Origin: Phoenix dactylifera
Taxonomy: Eukaryota; Streptophyta; Magnoliopsida; Arecales; Arecaceae
Length of the DNA: 64,000 nucleotides
Direction: 5' to 3'
NCBI RefSeq assembly: GCF_009389715.1
Contig: NC_052399.1
Location: 4,418,938-4,482,937, forward strand
A model generated the notes under the pieces. That model worked only from the letters and a program-made list of their open reading frames with translations, did not search any database and was not told the origin of the DNA. Positions 22,421 through 33,013 of the stretch are shown one piece after another. Position 1 is the stretch's first letter. Each line of letters begins with the position of its first letter. The translations under genes were made by a program, and so were the position numbers.

Positions 22421-23262
22421 TGTTGAGAAAATGTACCTCGAAACTCGAAATGACTGCAATTGAATTTGGCTCAAGTTTGCTTGAAAAAGTTTGTGCCAAC
22501 TGAATGGAGTCGACCCCTAACATCTAGGAGTCAACTCATGTGAAGCTTGAGTCGACCCTAGGGATGAGAGGGTCGACTCGCATCTTGCCACAGTGAAGAA
22601 ATAGAGAGCTATTTTTGGGGTCGCCTGCAGGAGTCGATTCCAGCCTTATAGGAGTCGACTCCAGTCCTGCAAAAGTCGACTCCAGCTCGAAGGAGTCGAC
22701 TCTTTCAGGAAGACAGAGCGTGCCAGTCTTCCGTGCTGATACTTGGAGTCGACCCGAGGATATCCGAGTCGACTCGAGCTTATCAGGAGTCGACCCCTGA
22801 AAGCGAAGAGTCGACTCCTGATCATGGGATTGATTGAAATGGTGGCAAGATGAGCTTTTTTGACTTAGGGTTTCGTAGGAAAATTTTCTTATGTGTTGAA
22901 AACCTATAAATAGGGTTTTTTTGTGAACCCTACGAGATAAAGAGAGCGGCCGTAGAGAGTTTTCTTTTTGAGTCCTATCTCTCTTGTAAACCCTAGAAGG
23001 TTTGGATTTTTCTTGTAAGCCCCAGGTGTGCAATCTCCAACGGGGAAGAGAGATCATTATAACTCTTTGCTGAATATATAGAATCTGTGTGTGTGGCCTC
23101 CGTGGACGTAATCCGTATTGGGGTGAACCACGTAAAATTGTTGTCTTTGTGATTGTTTGATTTTATTCTCTACTACTTCTTCTTCTCGATTCGTCTTTCT
23201 GCAGTTTGGATCCAGGAAAGAAAATAGTACGATCAAAGGATGAGTGCTTTCACCCCGCAATA
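22421..23262 (+). repeat. 3' LTR of the copia element
   Basis: Runs from TGTTGAG to ...CGCAATA; the expected final CA has become TA. It is colinear with the 5' LTR, with fewer GTCGAC repeat units. A TATA-like sequence is conserved near 22905. The target duplication ACAGG follows at 23263-23267. Confidence 0.92.
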
Positions 23263-23267
23263 ACAGG

Positions 23268-23640
23268 ATGTGTCTGTGGTCCTTTATCTGATTTATCGGG
23301 TAGTACCGTACCATAATTGCATGACAATAGCCAATTGTACATTAACTACATAGTAACGACTCTCCACTATCAATATTGAGTAATAACCACGTGGATCATA
23401 TCTGAACTATTGTACTGGTGTAACTGTCGATGTGAACGTCATTATTGTCATTCATGCAGTAATCTTTAACGTTATTCTTGTATCGGACTGACCAGAACAA
23501 CACGTCGGTCTAAACTGAAGTTGTTTTTTTCGATTAAAATCGAGGTCAAAAGGTCAAATTAATCCGAGGTCGGAATAGCCAATATTTGTTCAGCTGGTAG
23601 CTCGAACTACTAACACATTATGTGAGGCAAGTCTCTTCTG
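23268..23640. repeat. Older repeat (LTR-like), right part
   Basis: Continues the repeat that was split by the copia insertion: joining 17506 to 23268 across one copy of ACAGG gives uninterrupted sequence. It contains further 'gaggtcgg' and 'cgaggtca' motifs near 23540-23575. The outer end is not defined, so the right border is approximate. Confidence 0.35.
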
Positions 23641-25120
23641 TCAACAAATTCTGGTACCTAATAAATGTCTCGCCAACTTTGCGATTCTTATTATCTAACT
23701 AAAATTCTGGCATTAGGATGGAAAGTTTTGAACAGTTAGGTGAATAGTTAGGTCACCTCCGTACCAACTTATCGAGCAAACATTCCACTTGGGGGTTAAA
23801 GAAGTAGGTCACCCCATGTCATGCCAACAAAGGCAAAGCAAAGGTGAAACCCACCGTAGTGATGAAGAAAAGGCTAAGTGTGAGAGGGATAAAGAGCCTC
23901 AAGGGCTGGTGCTACCCATTGGCATATACAAAGCCTTCACCTCCTCGCTCCCATGCACCTTTCAGTTCTTTCGCTCTTCCCTCCTTGCAGTTCTCCTTTC
24001 TTTCTTCCATCTGCGTGGTTGAGAGTTCGGAAGCAGCAGAAATGGGGGCTCCTTTGAGCCCAAAACAATGCTCGGATGTTTCTTCCTATCTACGTCTGAT
24101 CGGTTGTTTTGGACTGAAGGGAGCTCCTAATTCTTCTGCTTGTTTGGGTTTCTTTTTTGGTAGATTTTTCTGGCAATAACCATGCTTCCGAGCTCAGATC
24201 ATGAATTCTCTTTCTGTGCATGATACATTTGCTTTGGAAATTTTGATCATCTTACAGCACCATGTTTTGGAAACTGATCTCATATGGGGCCACTTTTATG
24301 CAGCTTCTTCTGTTTGTTTAGCCTTCAAAGTTGATTGCTATCCTCTCTAACGTACACTTCTACCCATTAATTTTAGGCACAGCATCAGGCATTTTGGCAT
24401 GATACCACAAAGTTTCAAACCATATATATATGACTCACTTATCAGTTAAATATATACTTGGAAGTTGGATGTAATTTGTTTGCGTCTTTTTGTTATGGAA
24501 AAATGTGTTTGAAGAGTAAGCATTCTATTTCCATTAAACAAAATCTCAAATGAACATTCTTTTATTTGCGATTTTTCTTAAAAAACATAGCTTGTGTGGA
24601 AAAGGCTGCCGTAATTTCTTTTTCTCTTTCTTTGTGTCTCTTCAAATCTTCTGTTCTTGTGTACATATACTTACTTCAAATTAATTAAATTGAGTGAAAA
24701 AAAGTACCTTACTCCCTCCACATTCCATCAAAAAAAATAAATGTTGCAATGCATATTTGTTGCTGCACTAACCCGCCGATGTGCACAGGCTAATATGCTA
24801 TAACTTGCCATTTAGTCGCACTGCATGTCAATAAAGCCAGGTCCAGATCCAATTTGAGTGAGATTAAACACATCTAAGACATGGATTTCTAACCCGAGTT
24901 ATGTTGGATCTAACTGACTTGAGTTGGATGCCATTAGCTAGTGTCCAATTTGCGAGATGCATAATCCCCCTCCATAGAGTTTTGAGTCTCAACTTGCGAT
25001 GCATTCTCATGTGGATGCATAGGTAGCAGTATGCATCTAGTAGTATGGATCTCATGTGAGTCTAGCCAGTCATATTGATTTTTTTTAAAGAATTAATGCC
25101 TCAAAGATTTCGATTCGAAA

Positions 25121-25168
<48 letters not shown>

Positions 25169-25542
25169 AGAGAGAGCGGAATCAAACATAAATTGATGTC
25201 GACACCTCAAAATTTAGTAATTATATGCTAATATTTTTACAAGTTAATGTTTATTAAATATGTATAATATTTTTGACTAATATAAAGGTTCAAAGCTATT
25301 ATGCTTATATGTGCCAAAAATATGAATGCTGGAAGTCGTTGCAGCTTCGCATGGTCGGCTTGGTTCGAAACAAAATGAATCTGAAAAAAATCTCGGAATA
25401 AAGCGACGATACGTTGGCCGGAAAAAGCTCGAGACCAGATTTACCGGACACCGCTCAAGAGCCATTAAATCTTTCTCCGATCCAACGGTCGGAAAACGCC
25501 CACGCTCTCCTCCTCTTCACCTTTGGATTCCCTCGCCCATTT
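23641..25542 (+). other. Spacer upstream of HY5
   Basis: No gene is supported. A small ATG frame at 24041 (45 codons) has no recognisable content. A long (AT)n run at 25124-25165 is followed by a short GA run. GC content rises from about 25320 towards the HY5 start, consistent with promoter and 5' leader. Confidence 0.45.
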
Positions 25543-25812
25543 ATGGCTCCCCCGTCGTCCACGCTCACACCTTTTCTACCGTCCGATGTGTCCCGATCCG
25601 ACGGGGACGGATGCCTCTCTAAACCCCCACCCCCAATGGCCCAAACCCCCCTTCCTTTACGAACAGTGCAATTATTAGCCTCTGTCTCTTCCTCTTCCCC
25701 GCTCCTCCCACCCACAGAGTCGAAGAAAAAACTAGAAGAAGAAAGCGGAAGCCAAATCGAAGCAAAGCTCTCATCTCTTTCGCATGCCCGGGCGCTAGAA
25801 GAAGTGGTATAA
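25543..25812 (+). other. Possible upstream ORF in the HY5 leader
   Basis: An ATG at 25543 opens an 89-codon frame ending in TAA at 25810-25812, eight bases before the HY5 ATG. It matters only if the transcript starts upstream of 25543, which the sequence does not show. The peptide is Ser/Pro-rich and unrecognised. It could equally be leader sequence read by chance. Confidence 0.3.
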
Positions 25813-25820
25813 GAGGAAGA

Positions 25821-27060
25821 ATGCAAGAACAAGCAACGAGCTCGCTCCCTTCGAGCAGCGAGAGATCGTCGAGCTCGGCGCCGCATATGGAAGTTAAGGA
25901 AGGCAAGACGATTTCTCTTCCCTTGGGGTCCCAGTCCACCGCCTTTTGTTTTTTCCCTTCGATGAAAAATTAGGACTTTTAGTGGTTTTTTCTCTATTCT
26001 TGGGTTTTTTCTTTTCTTTTAAGATTAAGTGAAGTTTTCTGTGGCTTATTTGATTTGGTTTGCTTTGGTTTGATCAGTACGTCTTAATTATTTTTTTTAT
26101 TTTTCCTCGGCCAGGAGTTTGTCCGAATGAATTCGGAGTCGAGCAAAAAGACTCTGTTTTTCTTGTTTCTCGATGTTCTGATCTGCATAAAAATGAGATC
26201 TTTTCCACTTGCATTTTATTTACATAGCCAATTCGGTTGGTCGGGTTTTGGTTGGACTAAAGCACCTTTTTCCTCCTTGTTAGTTGTTGAATTTAATATG
26301 TACTTATTTATTTTTTCCCCTTCATTTATATATATTATTCTTGGAATGAATTGGGAGAGTCGGCATGGTTTTGGTTTTATCAGGAGTGGAGAGCGATGAG
26401 GAGATCAGGAGAGTGCCGGAGTTCGGGGTGGACCCAGCCGGCCGGTCCACCTCCGGGCGGGAGGCCGGTTCGGTGGCCGGAGCCGACCGGGCCCAGTCCT
26501 CCGCCCCGGCCGGTCAGCGGAAGAGAGGGAGAAGCCCCGCGGACAAAGAGCACAAGCGTCTCAAAAGGTGCCGCTCTAAAAGTTTCATCATCCTTCCAAT
26601 TATAAATCCCCTTCCCTCCCTACTGGGTTTACTTTATCTCATTTTTGTGCGCGACCCCTTCGTTTTCTATTGACAAGATATGAAACGATCCTTTGTTTTT
26701 TTTTTGTGGGTGTGTGTGTGTGTGTGTGTGTTTGCTCTCCGAATAATACAAGGCTGCTGAGGAATAGAGTTTCAGCTCAACAAGCAAGGGAGAGGAAGAA
26801 GGCTTATCTGAATGATTTGGAGTCTAAGGTGCAGGATCTGGAGAAGAAGAATTCGGAGCTGGAGGAGAGGCTCTCCACTTTGCAGAACGAGAACCAGATG
26901 TTAAGACAAGTGCGTGTTCTCTACCTTTCTCATTTTGGTTGGGCATACTAATTAGTTAGGAGGTGCATCAGGGGTAGACGGGACTTTACGTATTACGGTA
27001 TCCGAGTCTAATGGAGTGCGAACTAGGTGACCTCATATATGTATATGATGATATTCTATG

Positions 27061-27102
<42 letters not shown>

Positions 27103-27996
27103 AAGGCACTCCAAGGACTTATCATTTTCTAACTTCATCGAATATATCCTATTACATCTGTATAAATTATCCACTTTAAAAAGAAATATCAGAATCTCAG
27201 GATAGGCTGATACGAGAGTACCATCTAATGAGGGGTATTTTGGGTAATTAACTGCAGCTGCCGTTCTAGGTTCTGGTCTTAGTCCTGCCCCCAGACGTGT
27301 CCCTTTGTCGACCACAGTAAGCCGTGACATCATTTTCTTCTTTATCCGTTTTCCAACATGGTGGCATCGCATATTACTGGAGTCATTTGCTTCTCAGAAA
27401 AACTCTGCAGCGATCGCTGCCATCCTCGTCTTGCTGAGGCTTTGAAGGGGTACTATTCTGGGTGGGTGGTGGAGAGTTGGATCTCTAAGTAATCGAGCTG
27501 TTTTCTTTCTTCTAGTCAAGGAAATTAGATCTTTCATTAAAGAAATGCCTCAAACTTTGGTGGGATGCTTCCTTGTCATCTAGTTCTGTATCATATCATG
27601 TGACTTGCACAGTAGTGTCTGTTTCTTTGATGGAAACTTGCACTGCTTTTGTTGCATTATGGTCTTTGTTAGCTGTGTTTGGCATGCACATTCTGCCCAA
27701 AGCATCCGTTCTGGAGTAATTTATTTGTTACCAGTAGCATCATGTGCTCTAACTTGATTGAATCCGACTGCTCTCTCTCTCTCTCTCTCTCTCTCTAATT
27801 TATATGTATATATTGTCACACTTCTTGATGCTTTCTGTCTTATGGCTGACAACGTAGTTGTAGGTTGATTTTGCCTGGGTGTCAGCTTTCTTTCCTGAAC
27901 AAGCTCTAAATATGGTTTGTTTTCTTGCAGATATTGAAGAACACCACTGTCAGTAGGAGGGGATCCAGCAGCAGTGCCAATGGAGAAGGTCAGTAA
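25821..27996 (+). CDS. HY5: HY5 bZIP transcription factor
   Basis: Four exons, 25821-25902, 26384-26567, 26753-26909 and 27931-27996, join in phase into 162 codons plus TAA. The protein starts MQEQATSS with a Ser-rich N-terminus. It then has the acidic [14 protein letters not shown] motif, whose E-S-D-E-E casein-kinase-2-type site and V-P-E-F-G core match the COP1-binding motif of HY5. Next come a basic region ([16 protein letters not shown], then [16 protein letters not shown]) and a leucine zipper through [17 protein letters not shown]. Length and architecture match Arabidopsis HY5 (168 aa), which binds ACGT-core elements and promotes photomorphogenesis, being degraded through COP1 in the dark. 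Intron 1 begins GC (AAG|GCAAGA at 25901-25908) and ends CAG; no in-frame GT donor serves there. Introns 2 and 3 are GT-AG. Intron 3 is about 1.0 kb and carries GA and CT microsatellites. Confidence 0.93.
26706..26731 (+). repeat. (GT)n microsatellite in HY5 intron 2
   Basis: An uninterrupted GT run lies about 20 bases before the exon 3 acceptor. Its length could affect the distance between branch point and acceptor. Confidence 0.8.
27065..27096 (+). repeat. (GA)n microsatellite in HY5 intron 3
   Basis: A pure AG run of about 16 units. A matching (CT)n run occurs about 670 bases downstream in the same intron. Confidence 0.85.
27771..27796 (+). repeat. (CT)n microsatellite in HY5 intron 3
   Basis: A pure CT run of about 13 units, complementary to the GA run at 27065-27096, so intron RNA could pair between the two. 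Confidence 0.85.
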
Positions 27997-29643
27997 GACT
28001 GCGAAGGTCAGTCTTCGCAGGAAGAAGTGTGTGTACCCACTGTAGTCTGAAGTTCTGTTGGATCTCAGTCAAAAGAAAAGGTTCACCTTCATGTAAGTTA
28101 TTAACCCTATCTGAGTTATGATTGGCAAATGGTAACATGCATGTTATGGAAATTGCATTATGAGAAACTTAAGCATGTTATGAAGATTTTAGAAAAATAT
28201 ATTTACTTGTAAGTTCTTCTTTCTGTTTTGCTATTCTGGATTAGGTTGAGTTACCAATTTCTCTATATGAATATTTACATAGAAACAAACAAGTAACCCT
28301 TGATAACAGACCAAAGTGCAGCAGTACTGGTGATAATGTGATCGGGACAAAGCTTCCTTTCGAACGCTTGCACTCAGAATCTGAAACTACTACATTGGTT
28401 ACCAAACCACCTAAGCCTACTTTGGCCACAAGGTCTTGCAGTTAGTGGACAGGAAATCTCACCAAAAATGTCTCCACGAGACCTTAACCCTCAAATTATG
28501 CATCCTACCTCCGGATAATTCCTTCAATGTCATCACACTTGGAATACTTGAGAAACCTTATATCAAGAAACTTAGGAATATTAGGATCTTATGCAAAGAC
28601 TTGATGACTAGGGAGAAGGATGTGATGAAGACCTTCAGTAAATGACACACACACACACACACACACTATCAGCTGATGCTTGAAATCAGCCCGTTATAGA
28701 ATTGGAGGAGGAGGATCCATCTCAAGTTGGCGGGTCACATTTGGTGCTCATTTGGTTGCAAGAAGTTGCAGAAATATCTTCTTTCAGATCACTTAAACAG
28801 CAAAGTTCTAATGTACTCCATTACAGTAGAGACTGAAATGAGGAATATTTGTCTCCTCAAAGTGGCGAACAAAGTTTGGTGTTGGTGACCGTGTACAACT
28901 GTAGAAAGCAACAGATTACATGTAAATTACATGACAATTGTGCCACTGAACCTGCAATGCAGAGCATTTCAGAACTCTTAAGCAACACCTTTGTAAAAGA
29001 TAGGTAGCTTTTCTGCCAATGTTAATACAGTCAGCAGCATTCGCCCATCAATTCCATTGAAACCCTAAGCCGGTGTAAAAAAAAAAAAAAAAGTTGTTAC
29101 CTGCAATTATTACCTTCGCAGAACACTTAAAAAATTTGCATTTATATTATTGAGATGATACGATCTCGTAAAATAAGAGATGAAAATTGAAAATCCAAAA
29201 GGAATTCAGCATATTATCTTTCTAATGGTAACAATTGTAATGGTAAAATTGTGGGTAAATCTGAAATCAAACCCAAATGGAATTCTACCTGAGGATAGCT
29301 ACCAGAAAATCATTTAACACTTGTGCCAAACTAACTATCTGCAAGCAATTGCAACCACACGTAACTTTGTAATAGCCATTAATCATACTGGCAGAGTCAA
29401 TAAAATCGAAAAAACTGGGTAATTTAGGTTCATGAGTGCAACTTCAGCAGGCTTGCATGGTTCGACAATTTCCCATCATTTTTCTCCCACCTGGCGTATG
29501 CAAACTTGATCGGCTCCTTGTTCATCTATAATTTATCTTTCTTTTTTTTCGTTATTTTTCTTTCTCGTTTGGAGGCCTTCCTTCTTCTCTACCAACAAAA
29601 AAAGATACACCATATCAATGAACTTGGATTGACCTAGTATTCC
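27997..29643 (+). other. HY5 3' flank and spacer
   Basis: The first part is likely the HY5 3' UTR. A (CA)n microsatellite lies at 28645-28667 and an A run near 29078-29093. From about 29280 the sequence resembles the region at about 40400-40560 (shared 'ctgaaagcaattgcaaccac' and 'gaatcaataaaatc'-type blocks), so this is the shared 3' flank of the ABCC copies. No separate gene is seen. Confidence 0.45.
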
Positions 29644-29762
29644 ATTCAATGATTGCTTAGCAAATTTGGAGTGGACCTCGTAGCATTCTCAGGGCCAACC
29701 TATATGAAAAAAAAAGGACTGACATATTTTCTAGTAAATTGCTTAGGATGCCATGTTCCAAT

Positions 29763-31674
29763 TAGAAACTTCACCAACCATTTCAAGAACCAAAACCATA
29801 AGAAGAGGCCAATCATATGGACACGGGGGATGGGGCATAGTTGATAGTTGCATAGGTGCAACTCTCGTACCATAGTTAGGGTTTCAAGGTGTTTGAGGTT
29901 TCTGCAACCGAGGTGGGTTGGTTCTTTCAGCCTCGAAGAGAGATTGTTATCCAGCGGAGCAAAATCCATCTTTGAGAACTTTTATTTGCAATACATGTCA
30001 TAATACCTTTTGTTTTTTTAATCGACTCCACCATGGCAATAGAGATTTAGCACCCATTGTTGCTAAGAAAAGGAACGAATTTAAATGTTAGGACCCAAGT
30101 TGGATTTAAGTACGAGGAAAGATCTTGTTTTCAGGATGGATGATGATAGAATAAGCCTGGAAAGAACCAAGGGAAAGAAACAGAGCTGCAGGCCGTCATG
30201 GATACCAACGGGTGAAAACGTTCGTTGTCTGCCTTCCATCTGACATCTCGCTCAGCTCTGCCGAGTAAATTAGGTGCTGTTTCCTGATAGAATTTTATAT
30301 TGCTTTCGTCAAAAAGACAAGCTATTGCTTCCGAGTCCTGAGTCACGATCTCCGTATAGAGCCGACGTGACTTGCCACTTGGCCAATGCGGGGGAAAAAC
30401 GAAAAAAGAAATGGTCCACTTGTTGCGCACCAAATTAGTTATAAATCTCAAATTTATACAAAATCGTCAAGGATCGCTGACTTAAATTTTGTAAATGTCC
30501 TGAAAAAATCTTTATACATGTTTGATCGAATCTAAAGTTGCTTCCATAAGATTCTTCTGTTAGAAAATAGATCTTCTAGCTTCTGTAAAACATCTTTTCT
30601 TTTTTTTTTTTTTGGGAGTGAAAGCGCATTTAGGATGGTGTTACCAAATACTTCTTTTTATTGGAAGGTACTATTTTTATTTTAAAAGTCAAAAAATATG
30701 CCTTTTTTTAAGTATTACCGAACACATCTAAAATTATAAAAGTATGAGGACTTAAATAACTGGACATGAAACATCACTAAATTTAGTTTCACAAGCTTCA
30801 TTGCCATGAACTCTATATTAGCATTCATCAACGCCTCCAGTATCATCACACTTTGTAATCATCTAGATAGTAACATCTCTTCCAAGCCAGAGAGGATACC
30901 CATTACCGAAGGTTGAAGGACCCTAAAATGAACAATGAAATAGATGCCAGTGACCAGTAACAATTGCTATGCAAGGAGCACACTAGGAGAAAATAATCCA
31001 ATGGAAATTGTAGATATATATCTATTAGGGTTGAAGACAGTGAAAGATAACACAGTTTGTCATCACTGGAACTTTGGGAGCTTTCCCCACGGCCGACCAT
31101 CTCTGGCAGCAGTTGCGAGCTACGGTGGGCCTTTAAGCCAGCACACAGATAAGAAGACTGTAGCTGTCCATGGTGGTTGGCAGAAAGAGGACCTACCTCA
31201 GCTGGTCCGCATGGCATCCCCAGGCTGGTGGGTTGTAGTCTGTCTGCTGCTTGGTCATGAGAAATTGCATCTCGGGTGGAGAGATGGAGTGCAGGCAGGG
31301 TAAGCCTCCCATCTGCCATTTGCAATGTACTGAGATTTGTGCACAGGAGCTGAGCATTGATGCCTGCTACCCCTCACATCAAGCATCTATAAAGGATTAC
31401 AGCCATCCTGCCTAATATCCTGTAGATATCTCTGAAATTAACTTTCAAATGAAATGCTAACATAGAGCAGCATTTGAGTACAACTCAGTTCGTCATCAAG
31501 AGTTACATTGAAGGATATGCAACTAATTGCAAGCATTTGAATATTAAATCAGACGGCAACGTATGGTGGCTGAGCTCATAAAATTAAAGAACTAATCCAT
31601 CCGCACTTTATAAAATGGACCTCTAGTTCGCTCATTTCCCGTCCATCCTCGGCACCAGTGAAGGCATGTTATTT
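29763..31674. other. Spacer within the ABCC pseudogene (between exon 10 and exon 9 relics)
   Basis: In the intact copies this distance is about 80 bases; here it is about 1.9 kb, so foreign sequence has entered. At about 30625-30740 is a short stretch with imperfect inverted ends (ttaggatggtgttacc and ggtaatacttaaaaaaag-type, read inward), perhaps a small MITE. The rest shows no recognisable gene. Confidence 0.4.
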
Positions 31675-32569
31675 CAACAAGATCTTGCTTTTTCTCAAAA
31701 GTACCCGCCCTAAACAGACAAGCTGATGGCTCCAATCCTCACCATTTTCAATAACTGCAAAACACAGCATATAACCAAAAATAAAGCATTACATAACATA
31801 ATCACAATTGATGGGGCAAAGGATGGGGGGGTTCAAATATAGGCTGGCTTTGTTGTTCAGTATAAGATCAGAAAAAACCAAACAAGATATCATACCTGCA
31901 GAGTCCAGCTGTAATTCTTTCTTCCTCCAGGGAATGTGCAGCTGAGACCCCTTAATACAAAAGGCAAATGTGGGGCATAGCGAACCTGTCTCAATATTAG
32001 TCAGCACACAGCACTTGGCAATAAATTTTGGATATTAATATTAGATAGCCACCTGCCCCATCTGGTAATAGCTTTCCAGATAATAGTCTAGAATCTGAAA
32101 ACTATTTCCATTAATCTCCAGCTTGCATCCAGTTTTTCTCAAATCAGTTTGACCCAGACCAACCTGTTTTGGTGACGAGGTTACATGTCTCCGAGCTAAC
32201 CACAATTCAACCATGGTTCAGCTCGGTCAAGTCAAAATATCTGTTTAGAAAGATCAAGACCTCCCACTTTCCAATCCACATTGAGCCAAAAACTGAAGGA
32301 AAATAAAGGGAGGAAAAGAGGGAGCATCCTCCTGACCCCACTGGATGGACAAGAAGAGAAGAAAGAAAAAGAAATTGGGTCTAAACTGTGGAGTCCCCAT
32401 CCTCACTCCAAATTTTTCAGTTCTTTCCTTCCCAAAAAAAATCGGGCAATAATGCCACAACTCCTCCCTGAACTAGCTGAAGGCGGCCCTCCTACTACAT
32501 GATCTAGCGAACAACAACCCTCTTCCTTCTAAATCTAGCCAACAATGGGGTCTTCTTGCATTGTGCGAC

Positions 32570-33013
32570 TATACCAACCTAGAACCTTACCCAAAAAGAC
32601 TAGTCAGCAGGTATTGCTTGAGTTTCTTGGCCCTATATAAATATCCAAGATCTGCTCACTGCATAGCCAATATGGGACTAAACACGCACCTGCACGGATC
32701 CTTGCATACTTTCCTAGTTTAAGTTTAAGCCTTGGCATCCTCACCAAGCTAAGAGTCTAAATCTATTCAAATCCAATTGCAAACAACACGATCATTCTAT
32801 GATCAAACTAAATAGACCTATACTGCAATGTCCTCTAGTCCACATGGGCCATGGACTAGGTCCGCTTTGATACTATTTCTAACAACCCAAAACCTCACCT
32901 AAAAAGACTAGCCGGAAGGTGTTCTTTGGGTTCATTGGCCTGTATAAGTACCTAACATCTACCCAATGCATAGCCAACAAGGTTATAAATACACGCCCAC
33001 AAGAGTCCTCACA
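32570..33013 (+). mobile_element. TRIM-like retroelement with two short LTRs
   Basis: Two direct copies of about 135 bp lie at about 32570-32706 and 32878-33013. Both contain CTCACC/CTTACC, then AAAAAGACTAG, GGTATTG/GGTGTTC, 'tataa.ta.c', 'gcatagccaa' and a CCTCACA-type end. The interior of about 170 bp has 'tttaagccttggcatcctcacca' near one end and 'ggtccgctttgatacta' before the second copy. Direct short LTRs with a tiny non-coding interior define TRIM elements. It sits inside intron sequence of the ABCC pseudogene. Confidence 0.7.

Larger units (their letters stand above)
17507..23262 (+). mobile_element. Ty1/copia LTR retrotransposon, full-length, coding-dead
   Basis: The two LTRs start TGTTGAGAAAATGT (17507 and 22421). 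The 5-bp target duplication ACAGG lies at 17502-17506 and 23263-23267. A Met-tRNA-type primer binding site follows the 5' LTR and a purine-rich tract precedes the 3' LTR. The internal region has the copia order gag, protease, integrase, reverse transcriptase, RNase H. The coding region is broken by several stops and frameshifts, so it cannot be autonomous. The LTRs differ by many substitutions and an internal repeat-length change (920 versus 842 bp), so the insertion is not recent. Confidence 0.95.

Noticed and set aside
23789..24179. Open frames near 23.8-24.2 kb as a possible gene
   Set aside because: They are short, overlapping in two frames, with no recognisable motif, splice partner or conserved block.
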